A stretch of 64,000 bases of DNA from Lysobacter sp. Root690 (GTDB lineage: Bacteria; Pseudomonadota; Gammaproteobacteria; Xanthomonadales; Xanthomonadaceae), in contig NZ_LMHM01000016.1 of the NCBI RefSeq assembly GCF_001427785.1, forward strand, positions 483,246 to 547,245. Reading direction: 5' to 3'. How positions within the stretch are numbered: position 1 is the stretch's first letter; the number at the start of each line of letters is the position of its first letter. Position numbers and translations under genes: made by a program. The notes under the pieces were generated by a model. It was not told the DNA's origin. It worked only from the letters and a program-made list of their open reading frames with translations, and did not search any database. Positions 7,400-16,600 of this stretch are shown piece after piece.

Positions 7400-9024
7400 A
7401 CGCTGGCCTCGGCGGGCACGGCTGGTGTGGGTTTAGTGGTCGTGTTGGCCGTGTCGAGCAAGTCGTCGGGTTCGGGCAATTGCGCGAACTGCGGCGGCTG
7501 GCTCCATTCGAGCAATTCCTTGTCGAGCGGATGCTTGACCTCGGGCACGCCGTTCCAGGCCGGATGCAGGTAGTCGCGGGCGAGCGCGACCACCTTGCGG
7601 AAGAACACGTCGCCGCCGCCGATCAGACGCTCGCGCTGGTCGCACAGCGTGCGGAACGCCAGTTCGTAACGTGTCAGCAGTTCCTTCTCGATCTTCTCCA
7701 GCGCGGCTGGCGCCGGCTGGGGGCCGAGCCTGGCCGATTGCGCCTCGGCCTGCTGCAGCGCTTCGGCCACGTCCTGCTGATAGGCAGGCGCGCACTGGGC
7801 GATGCGTTCGGCGCGCGGCGCATCCTGCAGCCGCAACATGTCCTGCAGCAACAGCGCCAGCGTGGTCAGCGGCCGATCCGCCGGCGGCATCGCCTTGGCT
7901 TCGGCGACCGCGGCCAGATAGCGTTCGCGCGCCGGCTCGACCTGACCGTCCTGGGCCAGGCAATAACCGGCCATGCGCAGGCCTTCGAGCGCGAACATCG
8001 CATTCGGCACGCGCCGTGCGACCGAGGCGGCCTGCGCGTAGGTCTCGGACGCGCGCACCGGCTGTTGCGCCGACAACCACACGCCGGCCTCGCCGAACCA
8101 GGTCTGCATGATCAGATTGGTGCCCGCGGGATGCCGCGCGGCCTCGGCGGCGAGCGCGCATTCGCGCGCGGCGCGATAACGATGGATCGCCTCGGAATGC
8201 TCCGCCTGCTTGAGGTGCGCGCCGGCCACGGCCATGTGCAGCACCACTTGCTGATCGTGCCATTGCTCGCGCTGGACCAGCTTCATCGCCTTGTCGGCGC
8301 GGGCCGCGGTCTGCGCCGCGCTGCCCTTCTCCAGCAAGGTCATGACGTCGGCGAGCATGGCGCGATAGGCGGTGCTCGGTGCGGCGCCGCCGCTGGACTG
8401 GGCGGCGGTCTGGCGAGCGATGTCGAACATGTCGATCGGCGCGTCGATCACCCGCACGGCCTTGCCATGACGTTCGGCCAGGGCCTGCCAGCGTTTGTCT
8501 TCGACGTTATCGACGAGGCACAGCCGCAACCGATCGGGAATCGGCGCGCGCAGCGCCGCGTCCAGCCATTGCTCCAGGCCGCTGGACGAGGCGACCTGGC
8601 TGGGCGACAGCACCGGCGCGAAGTAGCGCATCTGCGCCTGATAATACTCGGCGAACGACTGGAACATCGCGAGCACGCCGGCGGCGCTGTCGGGATACTC
8701 GCCGTGCGCGCCGCGCCAGTCGATCGGCAGCCCTTGCTGCTTGAGTTCGCCGCGGCTGGCGACATAACCGTCGCGCAGCGCGCCCATCAACTCGCGGCTG
8801 TAGCCGAAGCCGGTTTCGAACGGCGCGTCGAAGTTCTGGAACAGGTCCGGCGTCGACGCGGGCTCGAGGTGTTTTTGCGCTTCGAAGAACGCGGCCATCA
8901 TCCGGCCGGCATTACCCGGAACGCGCCAGACGATCACGCGCACTTCGGGCGCTTCGCAGGCCTGCAGCCACAATGCGGCCAGGTCGTCGATGCGTTTTTC
9001 GACGGGATTCTTGGGGTTGGCCAT
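7396..9024 (-). CDS. T6SS-cassette protein with TPR-like C-terminal half, possible effector adaptor
   Basis: A 542-residue soluble protein with no signal peptide. The ATG at 9024 (MANPKNPVEKRIDDLAALWL) lies 11 bases after the vgrG stop. The N-terminal half includes VRVIVWRVPGNAGRMMAAFF and a DRLRLCLVDNVEDKRWQALA strand-helix unit. The C-terminal half has repeated Ala-rich helix pairs of TPR type (MAVAGAHLKQAEHSEAIHRY; TYAQAASVARRVPNAMFALE; LAQDGQVEPARERYLAAVAE). It is not DUF4123, DUF1795 (EagR) or DUF2169 by eye. Its place between vgrG and rhs suggests a chaperone or adaptor that loads Rhs on VgrG, but this is inference only. The stop codon overlaps the start of the 42-residue membrane gene. 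Confidence 0.65.
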   Translation of the reverse strand: MANPKNPVEKRIDDLAALWLQACEAPEVRVIVWRVPGNAGRMMAAFFEAQKHLEPASTPDLFQNFDAPFETGFGYSRELMGALRDGYVASRGELKQQGLPIDWRGAHGEYPDSAAGVLAMFQSFAEYYQAQMRYFAPVLSPSQVASSSGLEQWLDAALRAPIPDRLRLCLVDNVEDKRWQALAERHGKAVRVIDAPIDMFDIARQTAAQSSGGAAPSTAYRAMLADVMTLLEKGSAAQTAARADKAMKLVQREQWHDQQVVLHMAVAGAHLKQAEHSEAIHRYRAARECALAAEAARHPAGTNLIMQTWFGEAGVWLSAQQPVRASETYAQAASVARRVPNAMFALEGLRMAGYCLAQDGQVEPARERYLAAVAEAKAMPPADRPLTTLALLLQDMLRLQDAPRAERIAQCAPAYQQDVAEALQQAEAQSARLGPQPAPAALEKIEKELLTRYELAFRTLCDQRERLIGGGDVFFRKVVALARDYLHPAWNGVPEVKHPLDKELLEWSQPPQFAQLPEPDDLLDTANTTTKPTPAVPAEASV

Positions 9025-9035
9025 GGTCGCCGCGA

Positions 9036-11282
9036 TCAGTTGAGGTTGATCTTGGCGCCGTTGACGGTCACGCCCGCGGCATTGATGACGATGGTCGAGC
9101 CGCCCGAAGCGATCACGATTTCGCCGCCGGTGATGGTGATGCCCGAGGCCTCGCCGACGCCGAGCGCGACCAGGGTGCCCGAGCCCAGGCTCATGTCGCC
9201 GCCGGAAAACGCCGCATGCGTGCCGGTGACGCCGTGTTCGAGGTTGCCGGTCACCGACACAGTGCGCGCGCCTTCGTTGGCGTCCTCGACCGCGCCCATC
9301 ACGCCGCGAATATCGGCGCCGGTGATCGTCGTCGTGCGCCCTGCCCCGTATTGCTCGGTCAGCGCCGCGGTGACGATGCGATCGGAGGTGCCGGTGACGG
9401 TTTCCTTCCAGGCGCCGGTGCGCACGCTGGTGAAGTCGCCGGTCAAGGTGGTCAGCAGCGGGCCGGTGATGGTTTCGGTGTAGCCGACCGCGGGAATGGT
9501 CAGGGTCTGACCGTTCTTGTAGGTCTCGGCGACCGCGCCGGTGACGGTGCTCGTACGGGTACCGGTGACGTCGTGAGTGTCGTCGCCGGTGACGCTGATC
9601 GCGCGCCTGCCGCCGACCGTGATGCTCTGGTCGACGCCGACGGCGAGGGTCTGGTTCTGGCCGACCGTGGTGGCCTTGTTGCTGGTGATCGCCGCGGTCT
9701 GGTCGTTGAGCACGGTGGTCATCATGTCGCGCTGGGCGTGCATGTTGAACATCTGCTTGCCGTCGGAGTCGTGCATGCTCAGTTCGTTGAAGCCCTCGCC
9801 TTTCACGGTCTTGGACTTGATGCCGCTGACCTCGTTGCCGAACGGCGGCATGTTGAGTTCGTTGTAGACGCGATTGACGATCAACGGACGGTCCGGATCG
9901 CCGTCGAGGAAATCGACCACGACCTCCTGATCGATCCGCGGCGGCGACACCCCGCCCATGTCGCTGCCGGCCCACGGGCTGGCCACGCGCACCCAGCATG
10001 AGCTGCGCTCGTTGAACTCACCGAGCCGGTCCCAGTGGAACTGCACTTTGACCCGGCCGTATTTGTCGGCGTGGATCTCCTCTCCCGACGGACCGACCAC
10101 GGTCGCGGTCTGCGGCCCGGGCATGCGCGGCTGCGGCGTGGCGCGCAGCGGACGGAACGGAATCTTCAGGCGCAAACACGTCGCGTTGCAGCGGTAACTC
10201 GCGCCTTCCGAGACGGTGAAGTCCTCGTTGAAATTATTGCGTACGTCGTGGCCGACCTGGACCAGCAGGAACTTGCGTTCCTCTTCGTCGCCCTCGCTGT
10301 GTTCGTAGTGTCCGTTGAAGACGAAGTGGCGGCCGGCCTGCAGCATGCCGTGATTGCCGCTGCCTTCGAACAGCTTGGTCTGCCACGCCGATTCCTCGCC
10401 GCGCAGGTTGGCGAGCGCATCGCCGATCGCGCTGTCGACGTACCGCGCGGCGCCTTCGTAACGGTACGAGGCCAACTGCGGCAGGCGGCCCAGCGGAATG
10501 TCCAGCGGTCGGTCGACCGACAGCGCGCTCTTGGGCTGCTTGAAATCGAAGCTCTTGAGCGCCTGCACGCTGGTGCCGACGCGGCGGCGGGTCAGCCATT
10601 GATCCAGGCCGTAGTCGTCGCGCACCGAATCGTCGGCGACGAAGTTCACCCGCGCGCTGCCGTCGATGACCTTGGCCTGGGTCGAATCGTCGGCGATGAA
10701 CATCACGTGCTCGTCTTCGCCGTGTTCGAAGCTATAGTGAATGCCGGCGTCCTCGAGCAGGCGCGAGACGAAGGCGAAATCCGATTCGTTGTACTGCACG
10801 CAATACGGCAGCTTGGGGTACTTGCCCGATTGCACGTCGTACTTGCACTTGGCCAGATCGCCGTAACCGCCGAACACGTCCTCGACGATCTCCAGCACGG
10901 TCAGGTCCTGGAAGATGCGGCAGTTGCTGGTGTAATCGAGAAACTCGAACCACGGCCGCAACTGCGCCTGATACACGGCCATGCCGCCTTCGGCGCCGCT
11001 GCGGCCGAATTCCTTGACGTAGCCGTGGAAATGGCGTTCTTCGCCGTTCTGGGTGCGCAGGCTCAGGCGCATCGGCTGGCCGATCACCTGTTTGAGTTCC
11101 AGGTGCGCGTCGAGCGACAACAATTCGACGTCGAATGCGAACGGCCGCGACAGCGACTCGGTGCCGGTCATGCGGCGCACGACGAAGGCCTCGGGTTCGA
11201 GCGGGGATTTGACCCGGATCAGGCGCGTGTCCTGATTGAGCTGAACGAGCTTGGCCAGGGAGGCCGGTGTGTATCCGTACAC
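9036..11282 (-). CDS. vgrG: T6SS spike protein VgrG
   Basis: VgrG trimers form the puncturing spike and carry effectors. The 748-residue product has the gp27-like base at about residues 15-370 (LEPEAFVVRRMTGTESLSRP; VEIVEDVFGGYGDL equivalents; SFEHGEDEHVMFIADDS), the gp5 OB-fold at about 390-480 (ATVVGPSGEEIHADKYGRVK; CWVRVASPWAGSDMGGVSPP), and a long repetitive needle with DUF2345-like character (TVGQNQTLAVGVDQSITVGG; many TVTG units), ending VNGAKINLN. No extra C-terminal enzyme domain is present, so it is a carrier, with Rhs as cargo. Start is a GTG at 11282 preceded by an ACAGGA-type binding site. It is the first gene of the leftward cassette, after a 560-base promoter-containing gap. Confidence 0.93.
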   Translation of the reverse strand: MYGYTPASLAKLVQLNQDTRLIRVKSPLEPEAFVVRRMTGTESLSRPFAFDVELLSLDAHLELKQVIGQPMRLSLRTQNGEERHFHGYVKEFGRSGAEGGMAVYQAQLRPWFEFLDYTSNCRIFQDLTVLEIVEDVFGGYGDLAKCKYDVQSGKYPKLPYCVQYNESDFAFVSRLLEDAGIHYSFEHGEDEHVMFIADDSTQAKVIDGSARVNFVADDSVRDDYGLDQWLTRRRVGTSVQALKSFDFKQPKSALSVDRPLDIPLGRLPQLASYRYEGAARYVDSAIGDALANLRGEESAWQTKLFEGSGNHGMLQAGRHFVFNGHYEHSEGDEEERKFLLVQVGHDVRNNFNEDFTVSEGASYRCNATCLRLKIPFRPLRATPQPRMPGPQTATVVGPSGEEIHADKYGRVKVQFHWDRLGEFNERSSCWVRVASPWAGSDMGGVSPPRIDQEVVVDFLDGDPDRPLIVNRVYNELNMPPFGNEVSGIKSKTVKGEGFNELSMHDSDGKQMFNMHAQRDMMTTVLNDQTAAITSNKATTVGQNQTLAVGVDQSITVGGRRAISVTGDDTHDVTGTRTSTVTGAVAETYKNGQTLTIPAVGYTETITGPLLTTLTGDFTSVRTGAWKETVTGTSDRIVTAALTEQYGAGRTTTITGADIRGVMGAVEDANEGARTVSVTGNLEHGVTGTHAAFSGGDMSLGSGTLVALGVGEASGITITGGEIVIASGGSTIVINAAGVTVNGAKINLN

Positions 11283-11842
11283 GGGGGACGTCCTGTTTTG
11301 TGGTGGTTGCGTTTTCGCGGGAGCGGCTCGGCCGGACCGGCGCTGGAGCGGTTCTACGAGCCGTGCTGCTTACCTTCTTGAATACGATTGCGAAAGGGGA
11401 TTGCGGACATGGTTCGCGGTGCTCCGCGGCGCGTACGACCCCGCCCCGCGATTATGTGCCGCACCTGCCTGCCGCGGGCAAGCTCGGTTCGTCCCCAGGT
11501 CGATGCCTTGCTTATGCCGGTTCAGCGTATTCGCGGACCGGCGCGTGAATTGCGACGGTGGTCAGCTAAATCGACGCCCCGCTAAATCGGCGATTTGTCG
11601 CGTTCAGCCACGTGCGGGCACTGAGAGACGAATGAACGGATGTCGATGCGTATCGGTGATGCGCCGGCGACGATCGTTACAAATCGACGACCTCAAGTTT
11701 TCGGTTCAGCTCGCGCGCATTCAGCCCTGGGCGAACGCGCCTGCGCCCACAAACACCGCCCCCGTAAACGCCAAGCCCGCCTCGCGGCGGGCCTGGGTTC
11801 GCGGCCGTGACCGCGACTCATGCAGCAGCGCGAATCGGCCGC
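11283..11842. promoter_or_regulatory. Gap between the OmpA-like gene and vgrG, with a repeated AAATCG element
   Basis: No credible gene; the plus-strand frames here are Arg/Pro-rich noise. The region holds the promoter of the vgrG-rhs cassette. Within it, GCTAAATCG occurs twice at 16-base spacing (11565-11573 and 11581-11589). The second copy is part of a palindrome, AAATCG-G-CGATTT (11584-11596). This is a candidate operator in a locally AT-richer patch. Regulator unknown. Confidence 0.4.
11775..11792 (-). terminator. Terminator-like hairpin after the OmpA/BON gene
   Basis: A 7-bp GC stem (11775-11781 with 11786-11792) with a four-base loop lies about 50 bases past the OmpA-like stop. In the leftward direction it is followed by TTGG then TTT. 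It probably ends the tagX-paar-tssM-tagF-ompA transcript. Confidence 0.55.
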
Positions 11843-12661
11843 TTACAACACCTTGAACGCGATCCGCCGGTTGCGCGCGCGGCCTTCCGCGGTGGCGTTG
11901 TCGGCGACCGGCTGATCCGGGCCGGCGCCGAGCACGTTGAGCAGACCGCCGTTGACTCCGCGCACCTCCAGGTATTGCTTGACCGAATTCGCCCGGGCCA
12001 GGCTCAGCGCCAGGTTCGATTCGCGGCCGCCGGCGGCGTCGGTATGGCCGACGATCAGCACGCGCTTGTTGCCGATCTGCTTCATCGCCGCGGCCATCTC
12101 GTCGAGGATCAGCTCGCCCTTCGGGGTCAGCGTCGCGCGGCCACTCTCGAATTCGACGATGCGGTTGGCCAGCGCATTGTCGAGCAGATTCTGCTGCGCG
12201 CCCGCGGCGACGCGCAATTGCTTGCCGTCCACCGAATAGGTCGGGTTGTTGATCCGGGTCGACAGGCCGCTGACGATCTGCTGGCGTTGCAACTCGTTGG
12301 CGACGTTGCCGCTGACCCGCACCGTGTTGCCGTTGATCTCCAGCTTGCCGACGGTGACCTGCTGCAGGTCGGGCGCGAGCATGTTGACCACGTTCTGGCG
12401 CCAGTTCGGTGGCGCGACGACCCCGGGGCTGACCTCGATGCGGTCGATCACCCGCTCGTTGCCGTACAGCTCACGCAGGCGCGTGAGCACCGCTTGCTTG
12501 CTGGCTTCATCGGGCACCTTGCCCGAGGCGATGATCGGCTTGGGCGCCACGGCGCCGGCGGCGGGCAACGCGGTCTGCGCCTGGACGCCGAACGCGGCGA
12601 CAGCCAAGTTCAATGCGACCAGCGCGACGGCCCGATGCGGAAATAAGAAAGTGCGGCGCAT
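11843..12661 (-). CDS. OmpA-family protein with BON-like domain, T6SS-associated
   Basis: A 272-residue exported protein. Residues 1-28 (MRRTFLFPHRAVALVALNLA and on) are a signal peptide ending near GVQA. A BON-like region spans about 50-150 (TRLRELYGNERVIDRIEVSP; VTVGKLEINGNTVRVSGNVA). The C-terminal OmpA domain (about 165-270) has the peptidoglycan-binding pattern VGHTDAAGGRESNLALSLAR and ends in NRRIAFKVL. Such proteins tie secretion machines to the cell wall in the periplasm. It starts two bases after the tagF stop, so it belongs to the tssM operon. The ATG at 12661 is chosen because it begins the signal peptide; longer frames upstream overlap tagF. It may play the TagL-type anchoring role, but it lacks the TssL cytoplasmic domain. 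Confidence 0.8.
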   Translation of the reverse strand: MRRTFLFPHRAVALVALNLAVAAFGVQAQTALPAAGAVAPKPIIASGKVPDEASKQAVLTRLRELYGNERVIDRIEVSPGVVAPPNWRQNVVNMLAPDLQQVTVGKLEINGNTVRVSGNVANELQRQQIVSGLSTRINNPTYSVDGKQLRVAAGAQQNLLDNALANRIVEFESGRATLTPKGELILDEMAAAMKQIGNKRVLIVGHTDAAGGRESNLALSLARANSVKQYLEVRGVNGGLLNVLGAGPDQPVADNATAEGRARNRRIAFKVL

Positions 12662-12663
12662 GC

Positions 12664-13650
12664 TCACGCTCCGAGAAAGGTTTCGCCGAAGGCCTTGCGG
12701 GCCACGCGCAGCGAGAGGTCGTCGCGTCCGATGTAGCTGACCAGCTTGTTGAGGGCGTAATCGCCGGCTACATGCTCGTCCACCCACTCGGCGTCGTCGA
12801 CACGAATGATCTGCTCGCCGGCGACTTGCGGGTCGAGCACCGCCTGCAAGGTGCGGCCGTCGGCGCCGTTGAAGCCGATGATCAGGCGCGGCATCGCCTC
12901 GTCCTGAATCAGGATCGCCAGTTCGAAGTCGGCGCGCGCGATGAAGCCGCTGATCAGATCGAGCCAGAACGCGGCCACCATCGGCCGGTACAAGGCGTCG
13001 CGCGGCAACGGCAGCGACAACGCCTTGTCGATCTGCGACGCCGCGCCGGTCAGCACCGGCTGCAACAGCAGGCCGAGCGCCGGCAGCACCCAGCGCAGTT
13101 GAACGTGGGTGTGGCCGGACTGCTGCAGCAGGTCCTGCAAGGAACCCACGTCCTGCAGGTCGAGGAAATCGGTGAACGCCGCATCGTAGACGCTGGGATC
13201 GGTGTTAACCGCGATCTTGTTCTCGGACAGTTCGCGCAGCAGATCGGCCGCGTCCTCGGCCTGCACGGCTTGTTTGCCGAGCTTGGCCATGCCGGTCCAC
13301 ATCCGCGCCAGCGCCAGCGGGCTGCGGGCGATGAACGCCAGCGGCTGGGCGATGTCCAGGCGGGTCGCCGACAGGAACGGAAAACGCCGTTCGGTGGCAT
13401 CGCGACTGGGCAGGAAGTGGCCGCCGATCGCGAGCCGGCTGCGCGAGCCCAGAAACGCGAAATGCATCGGCGGCGCGCGATCGTAGAGCTGTTTCCACGA
13501 CGGGTCCTGGGCCAGCAGCTCGACCCCGGCGCCGGCCCAGCGATCGAGCAGCACCATCAACTGATGGCTCTCGGGCGTGCGCACGAAGTCGCCGCGCGAG
13601 GGCAATTTGCCGAAGTAACTCACCTGGGCCATGGCCTCTACGGTCGCCAT
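12664..13650 (-). CDS. tagF: T6SS-associated protein TagF (ImpM family)
   Basis: TagF is a cytoplasmic post-translational T6SS regulator; in Pseudomonas it represses assembly. The 328-residue product has the ImpM signature near its start (VSYFGKLPSRGDFVRTPESH), followed by the LDRWAGAGVELLAQDPSWKQ and PMHFAFLGSRSRLAIGGHFL segments and a C-terminal half (ADGRTLQAVLDPQVAGEQII). The ATG at 13650 overlaps the TAA of tssM (TAATG), so the two are translationally coupled; an alternative in-frame ATG lies at 13632. No PppA or PpkA phosphorylation partners are visible in this window. Confidence 0.87.
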   Translation of the reverse strand: MATVEAMAQVSYFGKLPSRGDFVRTPESHQLMVLLDRWAGAGVELLAQDPSWKQLYDRAPPMHFAFLGSRSRLAIGGHFLPSRDATERRFPFLSATRLDIAQPLAFIARSPLALARMWTGMAKLGKQAVQAEDAADLLRELSENKIAVNTDPSVYDAAFTDFLDLQDVGSLQDLLQQSGHTHVQLRWVLPALGLLLQPVLTGAASQIDKALSLPLPRDALYRPMVAAFWLDLISGFIARADFELAILIQDEAMPRLIIGFNGADGRTLQAVLDPQVAGEQIIRVDDAEWVDEHVAGDYALNKLVSYIGRDDLSLRVARKAFGETFLGA

Positions 13651-16600
13651 TACAGGCCTCCTGCCGGCGCGGCGGCGGTGGGCGCGGCCGGTGCCGCGGG
13701 TGCGGCCGGAGCGGTCGCGACAGCGCCGGCCACTTCGCGCGGCAGGCGCTGCGTACGCTCGCCGCCGGCATCGGGCTTGGCGTCGGCTTTGATCGGCGTG
13801 CGAATGACGCGCAATTCGAAATCGACGGCGATGTCGTCCTTGTTCAACGACATGAGGAAGTGCTTGTCGCCGCCGCTGCCCTTGCCCTTGTAGGCTTTTT
13901 CGAAGAGCTGATTCAGGCCTTTCGATCCGGGCTCGTTGAACACTTCGACGGTGCGACCGTCGAGGGTGACCGCATCGATCCGCACGCTGCTGGAATTGAC
14001 CAGTTCGATCGTCTTCCACTGCGGCGGCTCGTTGCGATAGCGCAGGGTCTGCCCATCGATGGTGATGGTGTATTCGCGACCGGTGGCCGCGCCGGGCAGG
14101 ATTTCGATCACCATGCCCGCGTTCGCATCGCCCTTCGACGCGCCGCTCGCGCCGCCCACCCAGCTCGAATAATTGGCGGTGAACTCGGGCCGCAGACTGA
14201 CGCCCATGTTGGCCCACTGCTGCGGCGTCATCACCGTGCCGCGGCGGATCACCAGCGCACCGAGCGCCTCGTTGCCGAACTTGGCGATCGAGCCGCTCGC
14301 GCCGAACACCGCGTCGCGATCGGCCTGGGTGGCCTCGGCGGTGGCGCCGGCGTTGTACGGATACAGTTTGCCGATCCCGTCCTCGAACGGCTGATAGACC
14401 TGCTCGACCCAGGTGCGGTTGATCTCGCCCTCGGTCGGGCGGATCAGCGCGGCGAAGGTCTGCATCAGCGGACGCACCAGCAACGGACGCATCGCGTCGC
14501 GCTGGCTCTCGTTGAGACCGTTGAGCATCTGCTCGTCGATGATCTTCTCGATCTCGAAGATTTCCGAGCCGCTGCCGCGCTCCAGCGTTTCCTGCATCAG
14601 CTTGCGCGCGCCCGGGCCCGGATCGCCCTGGGTCTTGATCCCGTTCAGGCGCGAACGCAGCTTGCCCATCGCGTCGAAGTAGGCGTTGATCATCGGCGGA
14701 CTGCTGTCGCGCTGCGCGAACAGCCGCGCCAGGCCGGCGAATTCGGCGCCGATCGGCCCCATCTGCACCGCGACCTGCTTGCCGGTGTTGGGGTCGACCT
14801 GCACGTTCATGCCGGCCGGCTGGCGTCGCAGGATGGTGCGGTTGAACCATTCCACGACGCCCTTCTTGGCCACGCCGAGGGCCTTGTTCGCGGCCTCCGG
14901 GTTATCCCAGATGGTTTCGTTGTTGACCGCCTCGAGAATCTTGCGCAGCGGCGAGTTCTGCGGATCGCCGATGGCGTTCATGCGGGTCACGGCCTGATCG
15001 AAATTGCCGAAGTCGCTGACCGTCACGCCCTGCATGAACTTGCGCCATTCCTGCGCGTACTCGGCCTTGTACAACTGGGTGAGTTCGCGCGCGATGTGCT
15101 CGGGACTGCCGCTGAGGGTGAGATCGCCCTGCACGGTGTCGGCCAGCACCCAGTCGGTGGCGCTGAGCTGTTCGTTGGCGGCCTGCTTGATCGCGTCCTT
15201 GACGTAGTCGTCGTAGGCCTTGCGCGAGAACGCGCCCGACACGCGGTAGCTGCCGGCGACGCCGGTGCGCGCGTTCTCCTCGCCGATCAGCGAGGCCACG
15301 GTGATCTGCGGGAACCGCACCGAGGCGCGTTGCTTGATCTGGTCGTAGACGCGGTCGCGCGCTGGGGTGCCCTTCATGACGCCCTTGAGCACGCTGCGGC
15401 TGTCGCTGACCAGGGCGAATTTCTCGTCGATCGTCGGCCAGCCGGGTTGTTCGTATTGGCTGACGTAGAACGCCATCAGCCGTTCGGCCGAGCGCGCTAG
15501 TTCCTCGCGCGACATGGTGCCGCGGTTGTCGTCGAGCCAGCCGCGCCAGAACCGGGTCAGCTGATCGCTCAGGTGACTGCCTTCGACCTTGCTGCTGTCG
15601 GCCAGCATCAGATAGGTCTTGAGCGCGTTATAGGCATCGTTGGCGTCGGTCGGCGACGAGTCCTGATACAGGGTCTGGCCGACGTTGACCTGCGCGGCCA
15701 CCTGCGCGTTCGCGCTGGCCGCATCGGCGACCTTGACCCGCGCGCGGTTGGCCAGGACCTCGCTCAGATAGGCTTCCAGCTTGGTCTGCACCGGCGTGAG
15801 CATCAGCTGGCGCATGCCGTGGAAATACTCCTCGCGCACCTTCTTCTCGATCCGGTCGCCCTGGTACAGGCCTAGCCCCATCGACAGCGAATGCTGCTCG
15901 CGATAGCTCTGCAACTGTTCAAGCCGCGCCTGCAGCACCAACAGCGCCTGGATCCGCGACTGCACGTCGAAGCGCCCTTCCTGCAAGGCCTTGGCCTGGC
16001 GCAGGTCCTGCACCGAATTGGCGACGAGTTGGCCGTTGCTGCGGTACGACCAGCCCCAGCCGGCCAGGCATAGCCCGAGCAGGGCGAACGAGCCCAGGAA
16101 CATCAGCTTGCGCAGGCGATTGCTGCCGGGGCTCGAGTACTGCCGCACCAATTGCTTGTCGGCGAAGATCACCTTGCGGAACAGGCCCAGCAGGAAGTGG
16201 CCGTTGTCCGACATCGGCGCGCGCTCGGCGGCATTGGCGCGCGGACGCAACGCGAACTGGCGGGCGATGCGCTCGGACGCGTGCTGCACCGACACGCCTT
16301 CCTGCAGCGCGCTGGTGAAATAGAAACCGCGGAACACCGGCTTGAACTGGTAGGGATTTTCCTCGAACAAGGTGGCGATGAAGGTGCGCAGCGCCGGCTT
16401 GATGCCGGTGAACTCCATCGGCAGGGTCAACAGGCCCGGACCGACTTCGCGCCCGCGCTGCATCGCCATCTGCGACAGACTCATTTCCTTGAGCCCTTCG
16501 GACAATTCGTCGAAATGGCTGTCGAACGCGGCCAGCGCGTCGGTCTCGCCCTTGGCGTCGTAGGGCAAGGTCGCGCCCCACACGTTCTCGCGCTCGGCCG

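Noticed and set aside
4745-7573. A 942-codon plus-strand open frame opposite the rhs gene
   Set aside because: It is a mirror frame of GC-rich rhs codons; the translation is Arg/Ala/Val/His-rich with no domain, while the opposite strand has clear RHS repeats.
7480-9483. A 667-codon plus-strand open frame opposite the TPR-like gene and vgrG
   Set aside because: It spans the boundary between two real genes and shows no motif; typical high-GC shadow.
11251-11856. Plus-strand frames in the gap upstream of vgrG as an orphan gene
   Set aside because: Composition is Arg/Pro/Cys-rich noise, the frame runs into vgrG and the OmpA gene on the other strand, and there is no ribosome binding site.
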